Notes: generated from the sequence alone by a model not told the origin. 64,000 nt of DNA from Sulfurovum sp965602275 (GCA_965602275.1 CBFCXZ010000003.1:1-64000); one strand, 5' to 3'. Counted from the stretch's first letter, positions 17,384-26,843 are shown. Program-made: numbers and translations.

Positions 17384-18598
17384 ATGTCCTATACCATTCT
17401 TGATGCTTCCAGCCTTGAAGCCTATCTCTTTTCATTGCCAAAGATCAAAGCTTTTTTTGATGCTGACTCACTTATCATCGATGAGATCGGTGATGGGAAT
17501 CTCAACTTTGTCTTTTTAGTCACTTCAAGCTCTGATGCTTCCAGACAACTCATCATTAAACAGGCTGTGCCTTACCTACGCTGTGTGGGGGAAAGTTATC
17601 CTCTGTCTAAAGAGCGAATGACGTATGAGATCCGTTCACTTGAACGTTTTGCCCAACTCAGCAGACATATACCAAAGATCTACCACAGTGATGAAGAGAT
17701 GAGTGTACTCATCATGGAATATTTAAGCTCTCATATCATCATGCGTAAAGGGATGATAGAAGGGATAGACTATCCGAAGTTTGCAGAGCATATCAGTTCT
17801 TTTTTGGCTAACACACTCTTTAAGACTTCTTCCCTTTATCTCTCAAGCTCTGATAAACGTATGCTCACCTCACAATTCATCGCTAACAGTGAGCTTTGTA
17901 AACTCACAGAAGACTTTGTCTTTACTGCACCGTTCATGGAAGATGAAACCAATACTGAACTTCCTGAACTCTCCGATGTGGCACAGCGTATCGCTGATGA
18001 TGTTGAACTGAAAACAAAGATACTGCAACTCAAATACAAATTTATGAACCAAAGTGATGCACTGCTCCACGGTGATCTGCATACCGGTTCCATCATGATA
18101 AACCAGGATGAGACTTACGTCATTGACTCTGAGTTTGCTTTTGTCGGACCGATGGGATTTGATATGGGTGCACTTATCGCAAATTTGGTGATGTCCTGGG
18201 TTTCCCATACTGTACAGGATAGTGACAGCAATTATTTAGATTTAATATTAGAAACTATCAACAGTGTATGGCGTCGTTTTGACGAAAAGTTCCGTACCTT
18301 ATGGAATGAGACTGAAGAGAGTGCTCTGCTCACTAAAGGCTTTGCTAATGATGAGATACTCAAATCATATCAGGAGCAGTATATGCAAACCCTTTTAGAA
18401 GAGAGCATCGGTTTTGCAGGTTGCAAGATCATCCGACGGCAGTTTGGTATTGCCGGGGTAGAAGATATCCGAGGGATCAAAGATGATACACTACGGGAAG
18501 AAGCAAATCGTCTTGCTATTAGCATCGGAGAGCGATTTATAAAGCAATACCATACAGTGATGAACACAGACGATATAATGAAATTGATTAAGGCTTAA
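17384..18598 (+). CDS. mtnK: S-methyl-5-thioribose kinase
   Basis: Phosphorylates 5-methylthioribose, the product of MTA nucleosidase, to its 1-phosphate. About 404 residues with the aminoglycoside-phosphotransferase kinase fold typical of MtnK: EIGDGNLNFVF near the start, a substrate/nucleotide segment, the catalytic loop LLHGDLHTGSIMI around residue 230, and metal-binding DSEFAFVGPMGFDMG. GGAG at 17374-17377 stands six bases before the ATG at 17384, so I prefer this start over the ATG at 17372. The next gene, mtnA, begins one base after the stop. Together with the aldolase it forms a methylthioribose-using operon. Confidence 0.92.
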   Translation: MSYTILDASSLEAYLFSLPKIKAFFDADSLIIDEIGDGNLNFVFLVTSSSDASRQLIIKQAVPYLRCVGESYPLSKERMTYEIRSLERFAQLSRHIPKIYHSDEEMSVLIMEYLSSHIIMRKGMIEGIDYPKFAEHISSFLANTLFKTSSLYLSSSDKRMLTSQFIANSELCKLTEDFVFTAPFMEDETNTELPELSDVAQRIADDVELKTKILQLKYKFMNQSDALLHGDLHTGSIMINQDETYVIDSEFAFVGPMGFDMGALIANLVMSWVSHTVQDSDSNYLDLILETINSVWRRFDEKFRTLWNETEESALLTKGFANDEILKSYQEQYMQTLLEESIGFAGCKIIRRQFGIAGVEDIRGIKDDTLREEANRLAISIGERFIKQYHTVMNTDDIMKLIKA

Positions 18599-18599
18599 A

Positions 18600-19667
18600 A
18601 TGCAAGGAAAATACAGACCATTATGGCTTAATAAAAATGGGGATTTAGAGGTATTAGATCAACGTTATTTGCCTCATGAAAAGAAAGTACGCAAACTCAC
18701 TACAGGTGCTGAAACAACTGAAGCTATTTCAGATATGACCGTACGTGGTGCCGGGGTCATAGGGAATGTGGCTGCTATGGGTGTTTATCTGCTTGTACGT
18801 GAATTTGGAGATGACAAAGCACGCATCAAAGAAGAAGCTATGAAGATACGCTCCTCTCGTCCAACCGCAGTAAACCTTATGTGGGCTGTAGATAGGATGT
18901 TGGATGTCATAGAAAAGAGTGACAATGTACTTGAAGATGCCAAAGCAGAAGCAATACTCATTTGTGATGAAGATGTAAAGTGTAGTGAAACCATCGGGAA
19001 GATCGGCTGTGACATTATCGAAAAGATCATGCAGGAAAAGAACCTAAAGAAGATCAATATCCTGACTCACTGTAATGCAGGTTGGCTTGCCATCATCGAC
19101 AGCGGGACAGCATTGGCACCTATTTATGAAGCAAAACGCAGAGGTATAGATGTGCATGTCTGGGTAGATGAGACCCGTCCACGTAATCAGGGGGCAAATC
19201 TGACTTCATGGGAACTGTTAGATGCAGGGATAGACCACACCATTATTGCAGATAATACCGGTGGACATTTGATGCAGCATGGCATGGTCGATATGGCCAT
19301 TACAGGAGCAGACCGGGTGACGCGTTGTGGGGATGTGGCAAATAAGATAGGTACTTACCTCAAAGCATTGGCTGCCAAGGATAACGGTATTCCTTTTTAT
19401 ATTGCCCTGCCTTTGAGTACCTTTGATTTTAAGAGTTGTAACGGTGTGGATGAGATAGATATTGAGATGCGTAGTGAAGATGAGATCCATATCATGAGAG
19501 GTATAGACAGTAATGGGAACCCACAAGAGCTTCGTATCACTCCTGAGGGTACAAAAGGAGCAAATTATGGTTTTGATGTCACCCCTGCCCGACTCATTAC
19601 AGGGCTTATCACCGAAGCAGGACTCATCGAAGCAGATGAAAATGCCATAAAAAGACTCATATGCTAG
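18600..19667 (+). CDS. mtnA: S-methyl-5-thioribose-1-phosphate isomerase
   Basis: Isomerises methylthioribose-1-phosphate to methylthioribulose-1-phosphate. The 355 residues carry the expected eIF2B-like fold and active-site segments: MTVRGAGVIGNVAAMG near residue 45, SSRPTAVNLMWAVDRM near 84, the catalytic cysteine in THCNAGWLA near 160, and the aspartate in ITGADRV near 240. It starts one base after mtnK stops, and its 3' end overlaps the downstream aldolase start by seven bases, so the three are co-translated. Confidence 0.95.
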   Translation: MQGKYRPLWLNKNGDLEVLDQRYLPHEKKVRKLTTGAETTEAISDMTVRGAGVIGNVAAMGVYLLVREFGDDKARIKEEAMKIRSSRPTAVNLMWAVDRMLDVIEKSDNVLEDAKAEAILICDEDVKCSETIGKIGCDIIEKIMQEKNLKKINILTHCNAGWLAIIDSGTALAPIYEAKRRGIDVHVWVDETRPRNQGANLTSWELLDAGIDHTIIADNTGGHLMQHGMVDMAITGADRVTRCGDVANKIGTYLKALAAKDNGIPFYIALPLSTFDFKSCNGVDEIDIEMRSEDEIHIMRGIDSNGNPQELRITPEGTKGANYGFDVTPARLITGLITEAGLIEADENAIKRLIC

Positions 19668-20269
19668 ATGGTGTTATCAAGTACAGCATAGAGCATCAGA
19701 GCACAAGTACTCCTCTGTTTTCAGGCTATGAGCAACTTGAAGCACTACGTACACGTCTTTTTACCCTAGGTTTGATAGGTGAAAAAGATGGGATCGGTTA
19801 TGGAAATCTCTCGATGCGACATGAGGGATCAAAATCTTTTTTTATCACCGCTACGCAAACAGGAAGAAAGTACACACTCTCTCGTGAGTATTACACGTAT
19901 ATCAGTGATTATGATTTCAACACCTTTAAAGTCATCTCGCAAGGCACACATAAACCAAGCAGTGAAGCACTCAGTCATGCCATGATCTATGCGATAGATG
20001 ACAGGATCACAACAGTGATCCACATCCACTCTTTAGCACTCTGGAAGTTTATGAAAGCTAAAAATGACCTTGCTACTACGGCAGAGTACGGAACAGCAGA
20101 GATGGTAGAAGAGATCGCAGGACTCTACACTAACCTTGATCCTATGATGAACAATGCTTTTGTGATGAAAGGTCATGAAGAGGGTATCATCACATTTGGC
20201 AGAAGTGTGGAAGAGGCAGAGTTAGTACTTTACACTATTATGCAAGCGTATTTACAAGAGGATTTTTAA
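19661..20269 (+). CDS. class II aldolase/MtnB-family protein
   Basis: A 202-residue class II aldolase/adducin fold enzyme. The zinc-binding HIHSLALW supplies two histidines near residue 115, KGHEEGIITFG a third, and KPSSEALSHAMIYA holds the conserved glutamate. In this family MtnB dehydrates methylthioribulose-1-phosphate, while Ald2 cleaves it to DHAP and 2-methylthioacetaldehyde. The gene overlaps mtnA by seven bases. No mtnC, mtnD or mtnE homologue is in the window, so the aldolase (DHAP shunt) role is attractive. Sequence inspection alone cannot separate the two. Confidence 0.8.
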   Translation: MLDGVIKYSIEHQSTSTPLFSGYEQLEALRTRLFTLGLIGEKDGIGYGNLSMRHEGSKSFFITATQTGRKYTLSREYYTYISDYDFNTFKVISQGTHKPSSEALSHAMIYAIDDRITTVIHIHSLALWKFMKAKNDLATTAEYGTAEMVEEIAGLYTNLDPMMNNAFVMKGHEEGIITFGRSVEEAELVLYTIMQAYLQEDF

Positions 20270-20277
20270 CATTACCA

Positions 20278-20883
20278 CTACCCTATAGATAATTTTACGA
20301 TCAGATTATTATCTTTATCATTTTCTTCTATTACTTTTGCATCTAGGGAAGGTCTACCTGTTATAAGTGCACCACGGATAGAGTTTAAAACATGAAAAAA
20401 ACTTTTATTGACAGGTGTTGTGATTTCTTTTATTTTTTTATTTTTGATCACCTGTATAATATTTTGTATACAATGGATATAGCATCTTTTATTAATAGCT
20501 CTTTGTATCCTATATACTTTCATAAGTTCAATGTTTTTTATCCAAACCTCTTTATCAATATCTGTTAAATGCGGTAAATTCCGTATATTTTCTATCTCAT
20601 GTTGCATTTTTTGTTCATATTGATGCCCTTCTTCTGCAACTTTCTCCTCAACACCACTTTCATAACATTTCAAGATACTGTGTAATACTTCTTCTAGTGC
20701 TTTGTTTTCAAAATGATGGCTATATAATTTTTTTCGTTCATCATCATTGTCAATATTTTTAAGGATCTCCAAGGCTACCATGAGATAAACATATTTATCC
20801 TCTTTAGACATTCTATAAGCAACTCCATGATTTGATATCTCTACTCTTGGTCCTACGTATTGCACTTTTAGCATAAGCTTCAC
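20278..20883 (-). CDS. hypothetical protein, 201 residues
   Basis: Not recognised. A soluble, charged protein that begins with a strand-rich piece (LKVQYVGPRVEISNHGVAYRM) and continues mostly as helices with a lysine-rich centre. No signal peptide, metal motif or known catalytic signature stands out. It is convergent with the aldolase gene, nine bases away. An ATG at 20874 (MLKVQYV) is an alternative start. The hydrophilic helical composition would suit a regulatory or scaffold role, but nothing in the sequence shows it. Confidence 0.55.
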   Translation of the reverse strand: MKLMLKVQYVGPRVEISNHGVAYRMSKEDKYVYLMVALEILKNIDNDDERKKLYSHHFENKALEEVLHSILKCYESGVEEKVAEEGHQYEQKMQHEIENIRNLPHLTDIDKEVWIKNIELMKVYRIQRAINKRCYIHCIQNIIQVIKNKKIKEITTPVNKSFFHVLNSIRGALITGRPSLDAKVIEENDKDNNLIVKLSIG

Positions 20884-20999
20884 CTTTCTTAGATAATAGA
20901 TTTTTTCTAAAACTGAATCAAAATCTTAAAAAAGTACTCTATTAAATATTTGAATTATGTTTCATTATAACTAATTATACTAAAATATAATTATATAAG

Positions 21000-21018
21000 G
21001 AGATAAATATTTTATCTC
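21000..21018. terminator. AT-rich hairpin, possible terminator
   Basis: Perfect 8-base arms GAGATAAA and TTTATCTC around a 3-base loop, in the 255-base gap between the hypothetical at 20883 and the hemerythrin gene. It lies downstream of the latter. It lacks GC, so termination is uncertain. Confidence 0.3.
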
Positions 21019-21138
21019 TTTCCACCTCAGGAGAGATGGAGTGCATATACAGTGTAATTATGCTTTTGGAAGTTTGGTTGTTATTTAAGTTGATGTATGC
21101 GTTACATCCGAGAGAGATAGAGAAAAAGATATAATCTA

Positions 21139-22125
21139 TTAAGAATCCCAATCAAGCAAACGCTGTTGACCTTCCAGCTCTCGAATGTGACTTACATCCT
21201 GACTCATCTCTATAACACCGCGATATGTTCTGTCTTCATCACGTACTGCAAAGTACTGAATATGGATGAACTTCCCTTTAAACTGGATCCAGAACTCAGC
21301 AAGGTCTTGAGTACCTGCTTTGAACTCTTCAAGAATTCTAAGGACTTGATCTACACTTTTTGGTGGGTGACAAAACTTCACTTCACGACCGATGATCCCC
21401 GCAGATCTAGGGAAAACCCTATCTTCTCCTCGATTATAAAAGACCACCTGATCATTTTCATTAACATAAGTGATGTCCACAGGCAGAATCCTAAAGATAG
21501 AGTTTACCTGTGCAGGAGTAAGCCATCCTTCATCAAAATGGGTTTTATCTTCTGTACTAAAAGGGAGTTGTTTACGTTTTGTATCTTGACTTGGATGGAT
21601 ATACTCATCTTTAGGGTAAGACGTTGGAGGCGCATCAAACATCCAACCTATCTCCTTGTCTCCATCACGAAACTCTTTCCACTCCTCTTCGCTGAGCATT
21701 TGCATAGCTCTAGGTAGAAGTCGTCCCTCTTCTGCTTGCATAATGTGTTCTAAAGAGCGAAAAACCTGCTGAGAACTCATAATAATAGCTTCTAACTCTT
21801 CACTCTTTATAGCTTTTCTTGTCTCTTTGATCTCATCTCTTATCTGGTCATGAAATGCCCACATACCCTGTGAAGGACTTGTCCATCCATGTTTTTCAAG
21901 GTAAGGAAAAAGTTGGTTCTCTTTTCGTGCAAAGTGAAGTTCAACTTTTCCCAGTTTATTAAACAGCTCTTTGAAAAGTTCAAAGTTTTCTTGAATATTG
22001 ACAGATTGTAATTCATTGATAATACTACGGATAAGAAGATTCTCTTCAAGATAAGCACGTACGGGATGTCCGTCTGGGTATTGTCCTTCAAAAGGAGAGG
22101 TATTGTTGTTTAAAAATTCACTCAT
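21139..22125 (-). CDS. hemerythrin-like and PAS domain protein
   Basis: A 328-residue soluble protein. Residues about 15-160 form a hemerythrin-like four-helix region with iron-ligand candidates (GHPVRAYLEEN, ELHFARKENQLFP, FHDQIRDEI, HIMQAEEGRLLP). The C-terminal half is a PAS domain (ILPVDITYVNENDQVVFYNRGEDRVFPRS) of the type fused to hemerythrin and DUF438 in O2/NO-responsive proteins. There is no output domain, so it may be an oxygen or redox buffer/sensor that talks to a partner. It is transcribed alone from a start at 22125, with PAS and CZB genes nearby. Confidence 0.8.
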   Translation of the reverse strand: MSEFLNNNTSPFEGQYPDGHPVRAYLEENLLIRSIINELQSVNIQENFELFKELFNKLGKVELHFARKENQLFPYLEKHGWTSPSQGMWAFHDQIRDEIKETRKAIKSEELEAIIMSSQQVFRSLEHIMQAEEGRLLPRAMQMLSEEEWKEFRDGDKEIGWMFDAPPTSYPKDEYIHPSQDTKRKQLPFSTEDKTHFDEGWLTPAQVNSIFRILPVDITYVNENDQVVFYNRGEDRVFPRSAGIIGREVKFCHPPKSVDQVLRILEEFKAGTQDLAEFWIQFKGKFIHIQYFAVRDEDRTYRGVIEMSQDVSHIRELEGQQRLLDWDS

Positions 22126-22241
22126 ATTATGATAGCCTTAGATAATTTCGTGAAGTATATTGGAATGAAAGAGAAAATCTATTGAGCTACATCAAGGAGT
22201 AGCTCGTAAAGAAGAGAATAACTATTAATATTAAATAGTAT

Positions 22242-23132
22242 TTAGTGTCTATACGGTACTTTTGCAGAAGGTGTCTCTTTTGAAGTATGTTCCAAATGAG
22301 TGTCTTGATCATCAAAAAATATATCTGCACCAAAGGCTTTTATAACTTCATATTTTTGTACACCACCTTGGAAAAAGGCTTCATCTACACGCACACCCCA
22401 ACCTTCTAAAGTTCCAAGCACTCTTTCATGTGTTGAAAAGTTTCTGGCAGTTACAAGAGCTGTGCGTATAGGTGAACCTTCCATAGGGAATTTGTCTTGT
22501 ATCTCTGAAATTGTTTTGAGGAACTTGAAGAAAGGCCCTTTGCTGAGTGGATTTTTGGCATTATTCCTTTCATATTCTATGAAGGCTTCCAAACCTTTTT
22601 CCTGATACACTTTCTCACTCTCATCACCAAAGATGACGGCATCTCCATCGAAGGCTATCTTAACCATATCACTCTCTTGTGATGTAATGGGTGTATGTGG
22701 AAGTATGGTTGCTGCTGCTACTCCCGAGTTTACTGCTTCTTCAACATCCGGGGAGTAAACAGAGAGGAACAGATCTACTTTAAAAGCTTCAAGGTAGCGA
22801 GCTACGGGAGTACCTGCTGTCCATCCAGTGCGTTCTATGTCTAAGTTATAGTGTTCTATAGAGCGTCCTATACGTAAGCCTGTTGCAGCATTGTTACGTG
22901 AGAGGATGATGACTTCTATAAGTTTGTTGTCAAATTTTTTATTGATGGCTAACAAGTTTTGTACAAATCGAAATGCAGACCCTTTAGCTAAGGGATCATC
23001 AAGACGGGAGAGCTGATAGTCATAATACGCTTCAAGCCCCTCTTTATCGAAAATAGCATTTTCCTCTTCAAGGCTAAAGAGTGCACGTGATGAGATAGCA
23101 ATAACAAGTTTGTCTTTTAGGTCGTATGCCAT
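22242..23132 (-). CDS. cytosolic 5'-nucleotidase (cN-I family)
   Basis: A 296-residue member of the 5'-nucleotidase family (PF06189) related to mammalian cN-I, which dephosphorylates AMP and other nucleoside monophosphates. Visible marks: LVIAISSRALFSLEEEN at the start, VIILSRNNAATGLRI near residue 80, the HAD-like acidic motif VKIAFDGDAVIFGDESE near 157 and FFDDQDTHLE near 275. It lies 14 bases after the CZB gene and probably shares its transcript. In Campylobacterota such enzymes may feed purine salvage; the exact nucleotide is unknown. Confidence 0.85.
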   Translation of the reverse strand: MAYDLKDKLVIAISSRALFSLEEENAIFDKEGLEAYYDYQLSRLDDPLAKGSAFRFVQNLLAINKKFDNKLIEVIILSRNNAATGLRIGRSIEHYNLDIERTGWTAGTPVARYLEAFKVDLFLSVYSPDVEEAVNSGVAAATILPHTPITSQESDMVKIAFDGDAVIFGDESEKVYQEKGLEAFIEYERNNAKNPLSKGPFFKFLKTISEIQDKFPMEGSPIRTALVTARNFSTHERVLGTLEGWGVRVDEAFFQGGVQKYEVIKAFGADIFFDDQDTHLEHTSKETPSAKVPYRH

Positions 23133-23146
23133 AGTTTAACTCCTTA

Positions 23147-23626
23147 TTATTCTTCTAAGAAGATCTCTTCATGTAGTGCATTTGCTCTTTTTAACATACG
23201 TACAAATGTACCATCTATGGTCGAAGTAAGCTCTTTTAGATTTGAGAGGTATACCATAGCAATATCATACTCTCCTTCACGTATTTTTAGATTTTTTTTT
23301 CCAAATACTTTAGCAAGAACACCTTGACTCCTTTGCCCTTTCAGAGTTGCAAGTTGACAAATTTTTTCACTTTCATCATGCCACTCTTCATGTCGAGCAT
23401 GCAGCTCTTTGATGCTATCAGAACCATAAATTTTATGTAAGAGAGTCTCTCTCTTTTCCAGCCATTTATATATAGCACAATCATAAAGTGTTACACAAGT
23501 AGTATTTGTATCTAATGTTATCCCTTTGATAACATGCTCAATCATCATGAGTCTATTATCATGATGATTATGAAACTCTTTCAGCTCTGAGATAAAGTTA
23601 TCTTTAGTCATGCTTCTCTCCACCAA
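23147..23626 (-). CDS. CZB-like zinc-binding domain protein
   Basis: A 159-residue soluble helical protein. Its centre resembles the chemoreceptor zinc-binding (CZB) domain: an early histidine, DCAIYKWLEKRE in place of the usual CxxGxWL motif, then LHARHEEWHDE with paired histidines. CZB domains bind zinc and sense oxidants such as hypochlorous acid. There is no methyl-accepting or GGDEF partner in the chain. An internal ATG six codons in (MTKDNF) is an alternative start. Upstream of the 5'-nucleotidase, same strand. Confidence 0.55.
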   Translation of the reverse strand: MVERSMTKDNFISELKEFHNHHDNRLMMIEHVIKGITLDTNTTCVTLYDCAIYKWLEKRETLLHKIYGSDSIKELHARHEEWHDESEKICQLATLKGQRSQGVLAKVFGKKNLKIREGEYDIAMVYLSNLKELTSTIDGTFVRMLKRANALHEEIFLEE

Positions 23627-23723
23627 AATATTTTTTTTATTTTATCATAAAATACTTCATTGCATAAAAGCATTTTATTTAGAAACTTTAAAAATTATAA
23701 CCAATAGAATATGAAATAAGTGT

Positions 23724-23729
23724 TATAAT
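23724..23729 (+). promoter_or_regulatory. -10 box of the PAS gene
   Basis: TATAAT within AAGTGTTATAATTTTAA, 40 bases before the PAS gene. The same 16-base context recurs before the coiled-coil protein gene (TATAAT at 27713). Confidence 0.5.
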
Positions 23730-23763
23730 TTTAAAAAATAATTTTTATAAGAGGTAACATACC

Positions 23764-24327
23764 ATGCAAAAACCAACACCCGTAGACAAAGAGATAACAC
23801 TTGACACAAAAAGATATATTGTAAGTAAAACAGACACAAAAGGTGTTATTACTTACGGAAACGACTATTTTGTAGAGATTTCAGGCTATACTGAAGCAGA
23901 ATTGATAGGTCAACCACACAATATGATACGCCACCCGGATATGCCCAAAGTAGTATTTAAACTTATGTGGGATCGTATCCAATCAGCTCAACCGATCATG
24001 GCTTTAGTCAAAAACCTTGCAAAAGATGGAAGATATTATTGGGTTGTTACAGAGTTTGAATCAAAAAAAGATAAACTTACTAATAAAATCACAGCATATA
24101 CTGCATTTAGAAAAGCTGCTCCTAAAGATGCGGTTAAAGCTATAGAACCTATCTATGCCAAACTTTTGGAAATAGAAAAAGTGTCTGGTATAGAAGGATC
24201 TGAGAGTTATCTTGTGGGATATTTAGAAGATCAAGGTCTCTCTTATGATGAATTTATTAATAAATTGGTAGGCAACAAGGGATTCTTCAAAGTCTTTTTT
24301 GCTGCAATGAAAAAACTTTTTGGATAA
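23764..24327 (+). CDS. PAS domain signalling protein (Aer/CetB-like)
   Basis: A 187-residue cytoplasmic protein. A PAS domain fills residues 10-125 with marks of the FAD-binding energy-taxis type: GVITYGNDYFVEISGY, ELIGQPHNMIRHPDMP, and RYYWVVTEFE. A short helical tail follows and ends in a basic-hydrophobic stretch FFKVFFAAMKKLFG. Campylobacter CetB/CetC proteins are built this way and signal to a separate membrane transducer. No such transducer is next to it. AGAGG precedes the ATG at 23764. Confidence 0.85.
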   Translation: MQKPTPVDKEITLDTKRYIVSKTDTKGVITYGNDYFVEISGYTEAELIGQPHNMIRHPDMPKVVFKLMWDRIQSAQPIMALVKNLAKDGRYYWVVTEFESKKDKLTNKITAYTAFRKAAPKDAVKAIEPIYAKLLEIEKVSGIEGSESYLVGYLEDQGLSYDEFINKLVGNKGFFKVFFAAMKKLFG

Positions 24328-24399
24328 CCACCTCTGACTTAATTCTTATGCTATAATATTTTGGTGCAGATATTCTGTAATACACTTAAAGGATGTATA

Positions 24400-24963
24400 A
24401 TGAGTTTTGGAAATATAGTATTGTTGATCATCGTTGCAATTGTTGCGTATTTGATAGCAATTTACAATAAATTTGTTTCACTGAGAGCAGGTATAGATGC
24501 TTCATGGTCAGATATAGATGTGCAACTTAAACGTCGTTATGATCTTATCCCTGCACTGGTAGATACAGTAAGAGGATATAAGGACTATGAAGCAAGCACA
24601 CTTGAGAAAGTCATCCAGGCACGTCAACAAGGTTTGAGTGCAGATAGTGTAGATGAGAAAGCTGCTGCGGCAAATATGCTCTCTGGTGCATTGGGCAAAC
24701 TGTTTGCATTAGCTGAAGCTTATCCTGACCTCAAAGCAAATGAGAACTTTTTACACCTCCAGGGAGAACTAAGTGGCCTTGAAGATGCTATCCAAAATGC
24801 AAGACGTTACTACAATGCCATTGTCAGAGACTATAATGCTAAACTTGAGTCTTTCCCTGATCTTTTTGTGGCACAGAAATTTAACTTTACATCTCGTGAC
24901 TACTTTGAGCTTGATGAAAGTGAAGCTGAAGCTGTGAAGAAGATGCCTAAGATAGACTTCTAA
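24400..24963 (+). CDS. lemA: LemA family protein
   Basis: A 187-residue membrane-anchored protein: one N-terminal membrane segment (IVLLIIVAIVAYLIAIY), then the LemA helical bundle with LRAGIDASWSDIDVQLKRR, ALVDTVRGY and the C-terminal ARRYYNAIVRDYN and FPDLFVA motifs. The AAAGGATG just before ATG 24400 fixes the start. LemA is usually encoded with a DUF2207 or TPM-domain protein, as here, and the pair is linked to envelope functions that are not well defined. Confidence 0.93.
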   Translation: MSFGNIVLLIIVAIVAYLIAIYNKFVSLRAGIDASWSDIDVQLKRRYDLIPALVDTVRGYKDYEASTLEKVIQARQQGLSADSVDEKAAAANMLSGALGKLFALAEAYPDLKANENFLHLQGELSGLEDAIQNARRYYNAIVRDYNAKLESFPDLFVAQKFNFTSRDYFELDESEAEAVKKMPKIDF

Positions 24964-24974
24964 GCGAAGTAAGT

Positions 24975-26843
24975 ATGAAAAAACTTCTTCTTGCCCTACT
25001 CTTTTTAGTAGGGTCTAGTCCTCTCTGGGCTGAAAAGATCTCAGCGTATGAGATCAACGTAACCGTAGAGCAAAGTGGTGAACTCTCCATCGTTGAGTCC
25101 ATAGAGTATGACTTTGAAGGGCTCTCCAAACATGGTATCTTGCGTGATATTCCCTTTACCGTAAAAGTCAACTCTATCACAAAAGATCTAGGCTTCTACA
25201 ATTTTTCAGTACAGTTAGATGATGATGTGGCAGAGTGGCAACAGTCTACTATGAACTCAGATAAAGCAGGAAAGATCATCCGCTTGAAGATAGGTTCTGC
25301 TTCTACCTATGTTACAGGTAAACATATTTATCGTATCGCGTATCGTGTGAAAAAGGGTGTACTCCCTGCTGCACAAAATGAACAAAATGATGCTGCACGT
25401 TGGAACATCATCGGAACAGGCTGGAAAATCCCTATTGCCAATGTAAAAGCTAACTTTTTTCTACCACCCTCACTCAATCAACACGATGTAGCTCTTTCAA
25501 GTTATACAGGGCGCTACGGTATGAAGAGTTCTGGAGCAACAAGTAACTGGGTGAATGCACAGCACTTACAAGTAAAGGTAGCAAGTCTTAAGCCTTATGA
25601 AGGTGCAACAGTTGAGATGGCTTACCCTGCCAATACCTTAGATCAAAATGGACTTGAAAATGTCAAAGCCTCATTTTTGGATTGGTTCTTGAGTATCTGG
25701 CACTGGGGTCCTTTGGTTGGATTTTTACTTTACTTCCGTAATATCTATAAGAAACATACAGGTTTTGTAGATGAAAGATCTGTGGCGGTACAGTATGAAG
25801 CACCAAAAGGTTTAAGTCTGCTAGAGTCAGGACTTGTACTGGATAAGTTTTCAGATCATGAAGACTTTTCCGCAGCTGTATTGGAACTTGCACAGTTGGG
25901 TTATTTGGAGATACACCAAAAAGATAAAAAGTTGGATCCCTTACTCAAACGTACACACAAGAGTACAGAGCATTTAAGCATGGATCAGAAGTATCTACTC
26001 GATCAAGTACTCTTTAAAGGCAAGAGTAGTTTTACAATGTCAGCAGGTTCAGAGAGTAAAGCCACAGCACTTCAAAAAGGATTTGACAAGATCAATGATA
26101 ACCTTTATCTTTGGTCCGTAGGTGATGGCTATATGGTTGAAAATCCACAAAGAGTACGTAAAAACTTTCTTTGGAAAAGTATTTTATATTTGTTGCCTGT
26201 TTTAGCTTTAGTTGTTTATAGTTTTTTAAATAAATATCCTCCAGAAGTTATCTTTATTTTAATTTTCCCTCTTGTTTTTGGTGGGGTAGGTTTAAGTATG
26301 TTTATGGGTAGCAAAGCTTGGTTCACTAAGATCTTTGGCATTGTATTTGCTGCAATGGGAAGCATTCCTGCTTTAGGACTTTTAGCTGAAAATATATCAT
26401 TGAAAGAGATACTTTCAGGGCCTTTGGCAGTTCTTGCTGTTTTGATCATAGCCTTGGTATTTACCTACAAAAGAATAGGCAGATATACACAAAAAGGTGC
26501 TTATGCACGCACACATCTTTTGGGTTTAAAAGAGTTTGTAAAACGCGTAAAAGAAGATGAGATAAAAAGACGTTTGGAGATGGATCCACTCTATCTTGAA
26601 AAGATGTTGCCTTATGCTGTACTCTTCAAAGAGACAGAACACTGGCTCTCTTTCTTTGCTCTCTTAAATGTGAGTACCCCCTACTGGTATCATGGCAATA
26701 TCAACAATATGAAAGACTTCTCCTCTTCAGTAAATAGTGCTGCAACGCCTCCTTCAAAAAGCAGTAGTGGAGGAAGTGGCTTCTCCGGTGGGGGTGGTTT
26801 CTCTGGCGGAGGTGGCGGTGGTGGTGGTGGAGGTTCCTGGTAG
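24975..26843 (+). CDS. DUF2207 membrane protein with glycine-rich tail
   Basis: A 622-residue envelope protein. It has a signal peptide (LLLALLFLVGSSPLWA), an extracytoplasmic DUF2207 domain to about residue 230, a membrane segment near 235, a cytoplasmic winged-helix-like region, and three or four membrane helices between 400 and 500. The tail is a Gly/Ser run (GGSGFSGGGGFSGGG and more) typical of this family. It follows lemA by eleven bases and is its usual partner. Function unknown. Confidence 0.88.
   Translation: MKKLLLALLFLVGSSPLWAEKISAYEINVTVEQSGELSIVESIEYDFEGLSKHGILRDIPFTVKVNSITKDLGFYNFSVQLDDDVAEWQQSTMNSDKAGKIIRLKIGSASTYVTGKHIYRIAYRVKKGVLPAAQNEQNDAARWNIIGTGWKIPIANVKANFFLPPSLNQHDVALSSYTGRYGMKSSGATSNWVNAQHLQVKVASLKPYEGATVEMAYPANTLDQNGLENVKASFLDWFLSIWHWGPLVGFLLYFRNIYKKHTGFVDERSVAVQYEAPKGLSLLESGLVLDKFSDHEDFSAAVLELAQLGYLEIHQKDKKLDPLLKRTHKSTEHLSMDQKYLLDQVLFKGKSSFTMSAGSESKATALQKGFDKINDNLYLWSVGDGYMVENPQRVRKNFLWKSILYLLPVLALVVYSFLNKYPPEVIFILIFPLVFGGVGLSMFMGSKAWFTKIFGIVFAAMGSIPALGLLAENISLKEILSGPLAVLAVLIIALVFTYKRIGRYTQKGAYARTHLLGLKEFVKRVKEDEIKRRLEMDPLYLEKMLPYAVLFKETEHWLSFFALLNVSTPYWYHGNINNMKDFSSSVNSAATPPSKSSSGGSGFSGGGGFSGGGGGGGGGGSW

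Noticed and set aside
26755..26843. Gly-rich repeat coding tract as a possible CRISPR or satellite
   Set aside because: It is the normal glycine-rich tail of a DUF2207 protein, in frame.
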